Positions 1 through 5,981 of a stretch of DNA of 5,981 nt are shown in pieces. The number at the start of each line of letters is the position of its first letter. Position 1 is the stretch's first letter. The translations under genes and the position numbers were made by a program. The DNA is from an uncultured Neisseriaceae bacterium (GTDB taxonomy: Bacteria; Pseudomonadota; Gammaproteobacteria; Burkholderiales; UBA11063), in contig CALFYC010000214.1 of the NCBI GenBank assembly GCA_937952895.1, positions 1 through 5,981 of the forward strand, given 5' to 3'. The notes under the pieces are model-generated. The model was not told the DNA's origin. It saw only the letters and a list, made by a program, of their open reading frames with translations, and did not search any database.

Positions 1-798
1 AAAACAATTGCACAAAAAGTTCCAACTTTAATTGAATTAGTAAACACCAAAGTTATTACAAATATAAATGAGAAATATGGTTTTGATGTTCGTTATATTG
101 ATTTAAATTATATTCGGGAAATTATCACTCATAACACCAATAGCGTAGTTAACCATATTAGTGTATTTTCGCCACTTGCAAAAAACAGTTTTATCGTAAT
201 TGAGGTTTTAGTCTACACTATTTTAGTACCATTTATTTTATTTTATACCATTAATAATTGGAATCATATTGTTAAATTCTTTGATGAATTAATTCCACGG
301 AGCCATATTAAAAGTTTTCATTACCTATTAAATGATATAGATCGAATGCTATCTGCATATCTTAGAGGACAAATCTCCGTTATGCTAATTATGGCAACTT
401 ATTATTCAATTGGCCTACATTTTGCACATATTCCAGATGGATTTTTTATTGGTGCCATTACTGGATTATTAGTTTTTGTACCATATTTAGGTATTATGAC
501 AGGTTTTCTTATTGCCTTAATCGTTAGCGCAGCAAATGGAACTGGCACACATGAAATGTTAACTGGTCTTGGGGTATTTATTATCGGCCATTTCCTAGAA
601 GGTGGTTTTGTAACTCCATATTTGGTGGGGGGTAAAATTGGCTTAAATCCAGTTTTAATTATTTTAGCTCTTATGATCTTTGGTCATCTTTTTGGCTTTG
701 TCGGAGTATTACTTGCCCTACCCTTATCAACCATAACGCTTGTATTATTAAAACATATTCGCGCATATTACTTTAGATCTAATTATTATAACGAATAA
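1..798 (+). CDS. AI-2E/PerM family membrane protein, C-terminal part (5' end outside window)
   Basis: The reading frame is open from the first base to TAA at 796-798, giving 265 codons of a protein whose N-terminus lies to the left of the window. The first ATG-initiated stretch, at 346, is internal. A hydrophobic segment lies at about residues 64-84, followed by a soluble helical stretch and several more membrane segments in the last 150 residues. The C-terminal pattern, a GGFVTPYLVGG loop, then GLNPVLIILAL and FGFVGVLLALPL, is the signature region of the AI-2E transporter family (PF01594), which includes E. coli PerM and YdiK. Members are inner-membrane proteins; autoinducer-2 export, general permease and Na+/H+ antiport roles have been proposed, so the substrate here is unknown. 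The stop lies four bases before hda, suggesting cotranscription. Family assignment is firm; function is not. Confidence 0.9.
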   Translation, partial: KTIAQKVPTLIELVNTKVITNINEKYGFDVRYIDLNYIREIITHNTNSVVNHISVFSPLAKNSFIVIEVLVYTILVPFILFYTINNWNHIVKFFDELIPRSHIKSFHYLLNDIDRMLSAYLRGQISVMLIMATYYSIGLHFAHIPDGFFIGAITGLLVFVPYLGIMTGFLIALIVSAANGTGTHEMLTGLGVFIIGHFLEGGFVTPYLVGGKIGLNPVLIILALMIFGHLFGFVGVLLALPLSTITLVLLKHIRAYYFRSNYYNE

Positions 799-802
799 CT
801 AA

Positions 803-1462
803 ATGAAACCACAATTATTAGATTTATTTAATACCGCGCCTACTTTTAACAATTTTATCGCAATTGGGAACGAAGCCATTTATGCCAGTTTAAATAATTC
901 AACCCATCAATTCACTCATATTACAGGAATCAAATCTAGCGGGAAAACTCATTTATTAAAAGCTTGGGTTAACATGCATCTTGGTCATAATAAATCCGCT
1001 ATCTACTTAGATGCAAACGCTCAGCCACAAATTAAAATTCTAGAGAGTAACTATCAATTCATTGCTATTGATAATATTGAAGTTTTAACTAATAATTTAC
1101 AAATTGAACTATTTGACTTATTTAATACAATTAAATTAAATAGTAAAAATAACTTCTTGTTAACTTCAAGTAGGAAAAGTTTTGATACCAATCATTCAAT
1201 GCGAGATGATTTAATTACACGAATTTTATCTGGATTAAATTTACAATTAGTTGCCCTAAATGACGAAGAATTATTTATGGGTATCTCAAGTTATATTAAA
1301 AAAGAAGGTTTTAATTTTGGTGAAGCTGAATTAAAATATTTAATTAGTCATTATGAACGTAATATTGGCACTTTGATTAAAAAAATTCATCTAATCGCTG
1401 ATGAAGCATTATTACAAAAACGTGATATCACAATTCCTCTTATTAAACAGGTTGCACAATAA
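803..1462 (+). CDS. hda: DnaA regulatory inactivator Hda
   Basis: A 219-residue AAA+ protein of normal Hda length, without the DNA-binding domain of DnaA. An N-terminal QLLDLF (residues 4-9) fits a sliding-clamp-binding motif. Walker A is GIKSSGKTHLL (42-52), Walker B is FIAIDNIE (86-93) with the IDNIE form typical of Hda, sensor I lies near LLTSSRKS (119-126), and the box VII region DLITRILSGL (136-145) carries Arg140. At the sensor II position the segment reads RNIGTLIKKI, without the expected second Arg. From memory, betaproteobacterial Hda proteins also deviate here. In the known system Hda bound to the clamp stimulates hydrolysis of DnaA-ATP after initiation, preventing over-replication. 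ATG at 803 lies four bases after the upstream stop, and no clear Shine-Dalgarno is seen, which fits translational coupling to the AI-2E gene. Confidence 0.9.
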   Translation: MKPQLLDLFNTAPTFNNFIAIGNEAIYASLNNSTHQFTHITGIKSSGKTHLLKAWVNMHLGHNKSAIYLDANAQPQIKILESNYQFIAIDNIEVLTNNLQIELFDLFNTIKLNSKNNFLLTSSRKSFDTNHSMRDDLITRILSGLNLQLVALNDEELFMGISSYIKKEGFNFGEAELKYLISHYERNIGTLIKKIHLIADEALLQKRDITIPLIKQVAQ

Positions 1463-1482
1463 TTATCTATATCAAATATAAG

Positions 1483-1511
1483 TTGCCAGTTCAACATTAA
1501 AACATTATATA
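1483..1511 (+). promoter_or_regulatory. candidate sigma70-type promoter
   Basis: TTGCCA (1483-1488) matches five of six bases of the -35 consensus. It is separated by exactly 17 bases from TATATA (1506-1511), a four-of-six match to the -10 box. Transcription would start near 1518 and run into the gene remnant beginning about 1535. In DNA this AT-rich, chance matches are common, but a good -35 with ideal spacing immediately upstream of the remnant makes it plausible as its former promoter. No Shine-Dalgarno is seen near 1535. Confidence 0.35.
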
Positions 1512-1534
1512 GGGATAGCAAATAAACATATTTT

Positions 1535-1823
1535 GTGAATCAAATTGTGCACAAAAATATCTATTATCTAATAAAAAACCAATTTCAAGCATCTGCTAGA
1601 GAAAATTATTTATCAATCACTTATAGTAATGCTTTATATGTTGCAATTGGAAATGCTTGGAACTTAGAATCAAAAATTTTCACAGCATTAAATCAATTAG
1701 CGTATATTAATAATAAATACTACTATTGGAGCAAATCGCTTCATTTTAACTTCTACCAATGGTCGAAATTCGACAGCAATTAATAATAGTTATGTTTCAA
1801 ATTCTTTATTGAGCTTATCTTAG
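1535..1823 (+). pseudogene. frameshifted remnant of a YVAxG/ILTSTNG-repeat (propeller-like) protein
   Basis: A GTG-initiated frame runs 1535-1783 (82 codons) with no Shine-Dalgarno or signal peptide. Within it, SITYSNALYVAIGN and KIFTALNQ, then AYINNKYY, resemble the repeat of secreted BNR/propeller-like proteins (roughly SIAYGNGLYVAVG...ILTSTNG). At about 1720 the similarity jumps to another frame: codons from 1725 read IGANRFILTSTNGRNST and continue to TAG at 1821-1823. The end of the 82-codon frame (SLHFNFYQWSKF) is thus the out-of-frame reading of an ILTSTNG repeat. Spacing between repeat units also looks shortened, suggesting an internal deletion as well as the frameshift. The parent protein was probably extracytoplasmic and repetitive; its role is unknown. 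The repeat is not the same as that of the 678-residue protein in this window. The call rests on motif recognition by eye. Confidence 0.5.
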
Positions 1824-1919
1824 ATATATGCATTTGTGGCTATAAGTGTAATGGCCACAAATTTTAATCAAATATTCTTTCTAATGTAATCTTTCAGTTT
1901 GTGATAAGCAATAAAGAAT
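1801..1919. repeat. nested inverted repeat of about 119 bp
   Basis: The outer arms are ATTCTTTATTGAGCTTATC (1801-1819) and GATAAGCAATAAAGAAT (1903-1919). They are perfect complements over 17 bp apart from a two-base GA bulge in the left arm. The arms flank 83 bases that contain a second, independent perfect hairpin at 1832-1862. The structure lies in the gap between the decayed + strand remnant and the end of the convergent - strand operon. It could be a bidirectional termination structure or a small MITE-like element. No target-site duplication is visible at the arm ends, so the mobile-element reading is weak. Confidence 0.5.
1832..1862 (+). terminator. hairpin, candidate intrinsic terminator
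   Basis: ATTTGTGGC (1832-1840) pairs perfectly with GCCACAAAT (1854-1862). The stem can be extended inward by one G-T wobble and two A-T pairs, leaving a seven-base loop. On the + strand the stem is followed by TTTAATC, a short U-tract, so it could end transcription from hda or from the remnant gene. On the - strand no U-tract follows the stem, so it is a poorer terminator for the peptide operon. The stem is the strongest local secondary structure in the non-coding gap. Confidence 0.5.
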
Positions 1920-1942
1920 GCTATATTAATCAAAGCACAAAC

Positions 1943-3673
1943 TTATGTTTTACTTAAATAAAACCCTGCACTTAAACAGCGAAATAGTTGATTACACAAA
2001 TCGCGAGTTACTTTGCGATCAGGCGGTTGATCGAGATAATGGTACTCATCAAACAAATCCATAATTTTTTTGCGGTCATAACTTTTCCACAATATCGCTT
2101 GTGCTGATTCTGTTAATCCCAGAAGTTTGTCACGCCAGTTTTGGCAATGTTGATTATAATGCAAATACCAATCAGCACCCTGTTCACCACGATATGGATT
2201 TTTTGTAATAGCGTCTGGCAAAATTGAATTTAAACCCTCTCTTACTAACAAACGTTTTTGTAGAGTATTATTACCACTACGATATATAAAGTTTGGTACA
2301 TTATAACAAAAAATCGTCAAATCTAATTCTTGTGTTGGGTCAAGACGACGCACACCATACCAAAGCTGCAATACATATATACTAGCACGCAATGGAGCAG
2401 TTAGCTGTCCAGATAACATCGCTTTATGCAGATTAGGTATAAATCGATAAGGACGAAATAATAGCTTGGCTTTTAGTGCAATATATAAAGTTTTTAAAGA
2501 TTCTAAAATTGCAACCCCATCCCAAGAAATTGTACTATTGCCACCAGCACCTATCAATAATATTCTTCCTTGCTGTGCCAACACATGCTCATAACAGCCA
2601 ATAGTCCAATCTATATTATTAATATTCCTTAATGGACGATCAAAACAAAGCTGTAATGGCTTTAATTTTTCAAAAATATTAGTGCTGGGGTTAGCTGTAT
2701 ATATCGTATGCTGAATATTCGGATATTTGATTAATAGCTCATCTATCCTAGAAAGTTCATGATAATACCAGCCTGAACGATAACTCTCTCCAGTTAAATT
2801 ATTTGGAATACTTGTAAATGCAGATAAGGTTTGATATTCTTTTGCCACTAGAATTGCTGATTGTGCAGTTACCGCAGATGAATCTAGCACACCACTAATT
2901 TGTGTAGTCAATGTTCCAAGTCGCCGTAAACATTTTTGAACAGCTTTCTCAAAATACTCTTTTAATACTTCATAATATTCTTGATGGGTTTTATATGGTA
3001 ATATTTGCTTATGGTCTTTCCAGCGCCAATAACATGTTTGACGTAACGTCTTGGCATTGACAACTAATTGATGACCTGAAGGCAACTTGCATATTTCTTT
3101 ATATGCTGTATTAGTAGTTGAATGTATATCATTTGCAAATTCTATAAAATGATTTGGATCCAAGGTTAACTGCGGACAAAGAACATGAAACGAAGAGCAC
3201 TCATTAGCCATAATTAAAAACTCTCCAGGCCGATATACATAAAAAAGTGGACATTGGGCAAATTGATCAACAGCTGCAAATAAATGCTGATGTCGTGGAT
3301 CCCAAATCATAAAACAAAAATTCCCAGCCAGATAATGCGTACAATCTTCTCCCCATTTTAAATAAGCCTGTAAAATTAATACAGCATCTGAGGTTTGAAT
3401 ATCAATATTTAATAAATCGCATAAGATTTCGCGATTAGTTAAATATACATCAGCATTGATTACACAACATGTAATATTATTTTGATGTGGCATTAATCCA
3501 GAATGACATTCGGGTGTTATAAAACGCTGTGTCGCAGAAAAGGCAATTGAATTCTCTAAGTATATAGCTTGATGATCTGGCTGCCAATGTGGTGTATTAA
3601 ATTGACAGCTATTAAATATTTCACTCTTGACCGTTGAACCATCTAGTGCAAAATACCCAACTATCCGGTTCAT
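1943..3673 (-). CDS. asparagine synthetase-like, lasso peptide cyclase-type ATP-dependent amide-forming enzyme
   Basis: A 576-residue protein with two domains. Residues 1 to about 215 resemble a class II glutamine amidotransferase domain (NADVYLTNREIL at 73-84, WGEDCTHYLAGNF at 107-119). Met1 is followed by Asn, not Cys, so glutaminase activity is not expected, as in lasso cyclases. The C-terminal domain has a pyrophosphate loop SGVLDSSAV (260-268), GAGGNSTISWDG (375-386) where asparagine synthetases have a GGDE-type motif, and RGEQGADW (495-502). The last two match my memory of lasso peptide cyclases of the McjC type, which adenylate an Asp/Glu side chain and join it to the core N-terminus. 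The loop's second Gly is replaced by Val. ATG at 3673 is chosen because it lies five bases after the upstream stop and begins the amidotransferase-like fold (MNRIVGYFALDG); a longer frame from 3739 would overlap the preceding gene. It is the last gene of its operon. A beta-lactam-synthetase-like or other amide ligase role is the alternative. Confidence 0.75.
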   Translation of the reverse strand: MNRIVGYFALDGSTVKSEIFNSCQFNTPHWQPDHQAIYLENSIAFSATQRFITPECHSGLMPHQNNITCCVINADVYLTNREILCDLLNIDIQTSDAVLILQAYLKWGEDCTHYLAGNFCFMIWDPRHQHLFAAVDQFAQCPLFYVYRPGEFLIMANECSSFHVLCPQLTLDPNHFIEFANDIHSTTNTAYKEICKLPSGHQLVVNAKTLRQTCYWRWKDHKQILPYKTHQEYYEVLKEYFEKAVQKCLRRLGTLTTQISGVLDSSAVTAQSAILVAKEYQTLSAFTSIPNNLTGESYRSGWYYHELSRIDELLIKYPNIQHTIYTANPSTNIFEKLKPLQLCFDRPLRNINNIDWTIGCYEHVLAQQGRILLIGAGGNSTISWDGVAILESLKTLYIALKAKLLFRPYRFIPNLHKAMLSGQLTAPLRASIYVLQLWYGVRRLDPTQELDLTIFCYNVPNFIYRSGNNTLQKRLLVREGLNSILPDAITKNPYRGEQGADWYLHYNQHCQNWRDKLLGLTESAQAILWKSYDRKKIMDLFDEYHYLDQPPDRKVTRDLCNQLFRCLSAGFYLSKT

Positions 3674-3678
3674 TATAA

Positions 3679-5715
3679 TTAATCCGCAGTAATTGTGGTT
3701 TGTACTCCGACTGCAATAGCAGAAATATTTCCACCCCAATCCAATCCAGTAGCATAAGGATTCGTATCGGTAACAAAATTAGAACATGTTCCTCCTGGAG
3801 TACAAACAGCTAACATGTTACCACTACTAACTGGAGTTGCGCTGCCAATAGTAGTAAACTTACCTCCAACATATAAATTACCTCCGGAATAAGTAATGCC
3901 TTCAATGTAACCATTAGCACCCTCCGTTCCGGCTAATGCATTAACACATGTGGTAGTAGACCCCAAGGTGCATTTCAACAAAGGATAACCCCCATTACTC
4001 TCAACGTATGTTCCAGCTTGAGTAAAAGCCCCCCCTATATAAAGCGACTCTCCATCATCGGTCATACCTAAGATTGAACTATTCGGGTTATACGAACCCA
4101 TACCTTTGCTACAAACCCCTGAAGCACCACTAGAACAACTAGCAAAAATTGTACCCCCCGATGGAACGGAACTAGGATAATCTGCAATTTGTGTAAATAA
4201 TCCTCCAGCATTTACTTGAGGAACACTAGAGATAGAGCCCAAAGTATTTAAAGCAACAATAGCATTATTAGCATATTTGCTAATATTAGTAGTACCTGAA
4301 CCAATATAGCTATTACAGGTTTGATTAGAAGACGTTCCACTATAGCCACATTTCGCCAGGAGTCGTCCACCTGATGCAGCTGAAAAAGATCTAATTTGGC
4401 TAAAATCACCTCCTACTGCGATAAAATTGTTAGTACTAATTGCAAATGGTGATGTTATCGCATCAATATAGCCATTATTGAAAGCGTATGAATTGCTTGT
4501 AGAGCCAATTTGATTGATACATGAATTACCAATCAAAGGACCTGGTATACACTGTGCCAATAAAGCAGAAACGCCGGAAACAGCTCCAGTAGTTGCCCCA
4601 CCAATAGCACCAAATACCCCACCCACCATTAAATTACCAGCAGGAGTGATAGCCAATGCATTAATCCAATTTCCGACACTAAGATTATGTGAAGAGTAGT
4701 TATATCCTGTTGAACCCTGTAAAGCATTAGAACAAGTTCCCGCGGTACATTCTGCAAGCAAATCACCTCCTAATACACTAGCATTTCCCAATGTATTAAA
4801 CCCTCCCCCAGCATAAACATAGGTAGTAGCAGTTAACTTAAATTTGACCAAATTATTGTTATTACCTTGAATAGTAAGCGTAGCTGTTTCTGGTGCTTTA
4901 CTTGGATCGCCTACTTTGCCTTTTATAATCAATAAACAAGAATCTCCAGAAGTAATACTATTTAGTTCTATACAATTCTTATTTACACCGTAATCGGAAG
5001 CTTCATTATCAATACTAAAGCTATTAGCACCTGATCCGGTGATGCTAATTGATAAAGGCTGAGTAACATCATGATTAGTTAATGAAACTATTTGATAAAC
5101 AGGCCCATTAGTGTTAACTGTATAGTGGTGGCTTGCATCTTTTATAATATTTAATAACCCTGGATGAGGTTCTGCAACCCCATAAAATAATACATTACCT
5201 GACCGCTGTAATCGTTCTTGTGTAAAATTCAGGGTCGACAAACTATATTGTCTGGCATCATTAATCGCAAGATAACCTTCGTTGTCTATCTGATTAGAAA
5301 TTAATAGCGATATTGAGTAATTTTCAGGTAGATCTGCATTAAAAGAGACATTTTCTGCTGGTTGAATTACTGATAACTTAAAAATTGGTTTGTTGATTAA
5401 TCTAGATGCACTTACTGTAACTGGAATATCTATATAATCTTTGCTGGTTGGTGCCGCAGATATCAATAGAGTACAACCATGTGCTGACAAATGACATCCT
5501 GGTCCTGCAGTAAATGTGACATCGCCAGATTGAAATTCACCATTTGCAGTTAAATCACTTGGAATAGGAAGATTACTAGATAACGGAATTTCGATTGTAT
5601 GACCTGCCACCAAAACTACTGAAGGATCCTTTACTTCTGAAGTTGTCGCAAATAAGGTTCCGCTAACTATTGCTGCACAAATGCCAATTATCAATATTTT
5701 GTTAATTCGTATCAT
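3679..5715 (-). CDS. secreted protein with Ig/ASH-like N-terminal domains and six cysteine-paired propeller-like repeats
   Basis: A 678-residue protein with a Sec signal peptide: MIRINK, a hydrophobic core, and probable cleavage after LFA at residue 23. Residues about 30-200 look like beta-sandwich domains. Residues about 207-296 resemble choice-of-anchor D/ASH modules (SLTNHDVTQPLSISITGSGA, then a Cys248/Cys260 pair). From about residue 300 there are six repeats built on a [YVA]xGGxFxxxG strand followed by a LLAxC strand: 301, 363, 433, 502, 559 and 615, with periods of roughly 56-70 residues. This suggests a six-bladed propeller. Each repeat has two cysteines, and all 16 cysteines of the mature chain fall in close pairs, which fits disulfides outside the cytoplasm. 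No hydrolase motif or membrane anchor is seen. ATG at 5715 has AAAAGGA ending ten bases upstream. It sits between the putative precursor and the cyclase gene, so a role in binding, protecting or processing the peptide is possible but unproven. Its composition is Gly/Ala/Ser-rich and visibly less AT-rich than hda. Confidence 0.7.
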   Translation of the reverse strand: MIRINKILIIGICAAIVSGTLFATTSEVKDPSVVLVAGHTIEIPLSSNLPIPSDLTANGEFQSGDVTFTAGPGCHLSAHGCTLLISAAPTSKDYIDIPVTVSASRLINKPIFKLSVIQPAENVSFNADLPENYSISLLISNQIDNEGYLAINDARQYSLSTLNFTQERLQRSGNVLFYGVAEPHPGLLNIIKDASHHYTVNTNGPVYQIVSLTNHDVTQPLSISITGSGANSFSIDNEASDYGVNKNCIELNSITSGDSCLLIIKGKVGDPSKAPETATLTIQGNNNNLVKFKLTATTYVYAGGGFNTLGNASVLGGDLLAECTAGTCSNALQGSTGYNYSSHNLSVGNWINALAITPAGNLMVGGVFGAIGGATTGAVSGVSALLAQCIPGPLIGNSCINQIGSTSNSYAFNNGYIDAITSPFAISTNNFIAVGGDFSQIRSFSAASGGRLLAKCGYSGTSSNQTCNSYIGSGTTNISKYANNAIVALNTLGSISSVPQVNAGGLFTQIADYPSSVPSGGTIFASCSSGASGVCSKGMGSYNPNSSILGMTDDGESLYIGGAFTQAGTYVESNGGYPLLKCTLGSTTTCVNALAGTEGANGYIEGITYSGGNLYVGGKFTTIGSATPVSSGNMLAVCTPGGTCSNFVTDTNPYATGLDWGGNISAIAVGVQTTITAD

Positions 5716-5730
5716 ATATTAATATTCCTT

Positions 5731-5901
5731 TTAAGAATGTGCTAAAGATGCATCTGAATCTGTACTATTACCAGGATTATTTAATATTCTATTAGAAGCA
5801 TGGATGAGTTTTATTTTTGGAGAATCATAAGGTTTTTTTGCTATAGATCGAGTTATGTTAGAATCAGTTGTTTCTCTTTGTAATAATTCTATTTTATTAA
5901 T
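5731..5901 (-). CDS. putative RiPP (lasso-like) precursor peptide, ATT start
   Basis: A 56-residue frame ending at TAA (5731-5733), directly in front of the Shine-Dalgarno of the 678-residue gene. It is open from 5934 but has no ATG, GTG or TTG. ATT at 5901-5899 is chosen because AAAAGGGGGG ends five bases upstream and can pair with the anti-Shine-Dalgarno with one G-U wobble. Residues about 22-30 read KKPYDSPKI, matching the YxxPx[L/I] leader motif bound by RRE (PqqD-like) proteins in lasso and related pathways. After ASNRIL the C-terminus is NNPGNSTDSDASLAHS, rich in Gly, Pro and Ser. It offers Asp acceptors that would give an 8-residue ring from Asn41 to Asp48, or a 9-residue ring from Leu40 to Asp48 or Asn42 to Asp50. 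The usual Thr at leader position -2 is missing, so the cleavage site is uncertain. The downstream cyclase-like gene is the strongest supporting context. It may be inactive or use another start. Confidence 0.6.
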   Translation of the reverse strand: MNKIELLQRETTDSNITRSIAKKPYDSPKIKLIHASNRILNNPGNSTDSDASLAHS

Positions 5902-5916
5902 TTTAACCCCCCTTTT
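5902..5916 (-). promoter_or_regulatory. strong Shine-Dalgarno-like run before the ATT-started precursor
   Basis: Read on the - strand, AAAAGGGGGG (5916-5907) is followed by the five-base spacer TTAAA and then ATT. AAGGGGG differs from the AAGGAGG ideal by one A-to-G change that still allows a G-U pair. The site decides the start of the small ORF. The same A4G6 run is also a homopolymer at which strand or ribosome slippage could occur. Confidence 0.45.
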
Positions 5917-5981
5917 GAATAAAAGGATATTGAATCAAGTGATTTGACTATGACCATTTAGTTATTTTGTTTAGTTAAACC

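Noticed and set aside
346..798. AI-2E protein starting at 346
   Set aside because: The frame is open and family-like from base 1, so 346 is an internal Met.
1896..1943. AGTTTGTG/CACAAACT inverted repeat after the cyclase stop as its terminator
   Set aside because: An 8-bp AT-rich stem with a loop of about 32 bases and no U-tract on the - strand is too weak to call.
3674..3739. 22-residue N-terminal extension of the cyclase
   Set aside because: It overlaps the end of the preceding gene by about 60 bases and is Cys-rich and unlike the family. ATG at 3673 falls just after the upstream stop and starts the expected fold.
4514..4699. 61-codon + strand frame
   Set aside because: It lies wholly antisense to the signal-peptide-bearing 678-residue gene, has no ribosome site, and its Pro/Ala-rich composition mirrors the Gly/Ala-rich coding strand.
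3679..4817. Repeated CTCC/ACC-rich DNA resembling a tandem or CRISPR-like array
   Set aside because: The periodicity is at protein level (GGxF repeats of 56-70 residues with divergent DNA), with no identical direct repeats.
5958..5981. Possible tail of another - strand gene (seven codons ending in TAA at 5958)
   Set aside because: Only seven codons are visible, too few to tell a gene end from chance; mentioned because a B1/B2 or transporter gene could end here.

Overview
The window is a stretch of an AT-rich bacterial chromosome, most likely from a proteobacterium. A truncated AI-2E/PerM-family membrane protein is followed four bases later by hda, the DnaA regulatory inactivator. That pairing, and an Hda N-terminus of the type QLLDLF...PTFNNF, looks more betaproteobacterial (Neisseriales-like) than enterobacterial. 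This placement is an inference; a low-GC gammaproteobacterium is not excluded.

Layout. Positions 1-1462 on the + strand are housekeeping: the AI-2E C-terminal portion, then hda. Positions 1463-1942 hold no intact gene. They contain a candidate promoter, a frameshifted remnant of a repeat protein (about 1535-1823), and a nested inverted repeat of about 119 bp (1801-1919). From 1943 to the right edge everything reads on the - strand as a compact operon: a small, easily missed ORF (5901-5731), a secreted cysteine-paired propeller-like protein of 678 aa (5715-3679), and an asparagine-synthetase-like cyclase of 576 aa (3673-1943).

The - strand operon is the interesting part. The last gene resembles lasso peptide cyclases (McjC-type): its N-terminal amidotransferase-like domain lacks the catalytic Cys, its ATP-pyrophosphatase loop is SGVLDSSAV, and it carries GAGGNSTISWDG and RGEQGADW motifs. 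At the start of the operon lies a 56-residue ORF with a YxxPxI leader motif and an Asn/Pro/Gly/Ser/Asp-rich C-terminus. It has no ATG, GTG or TTG, but begins at an ATT codon five bases after a strong Shine-Dalgarno-like run. I read it as a probable RiPP (lasso-like) precursor.

Between precursor and cyclase sits an exported protein with six blade-like repeats, each with its own cysteine pair, plus upstream Ig/ASH-like domains. I do not know this as a standard lasso-cluster component. The usual leader-binding (B1) and leader-peptidase (B2) genes and an exporter are not in the window. If they exist they lie beyond the right edge, since nothing follows the cyclase on its strand. The operon may therefore make a modified peptide together with a dedicated extracytoplasmic partner, but product structure and function are not shown by the sequence.
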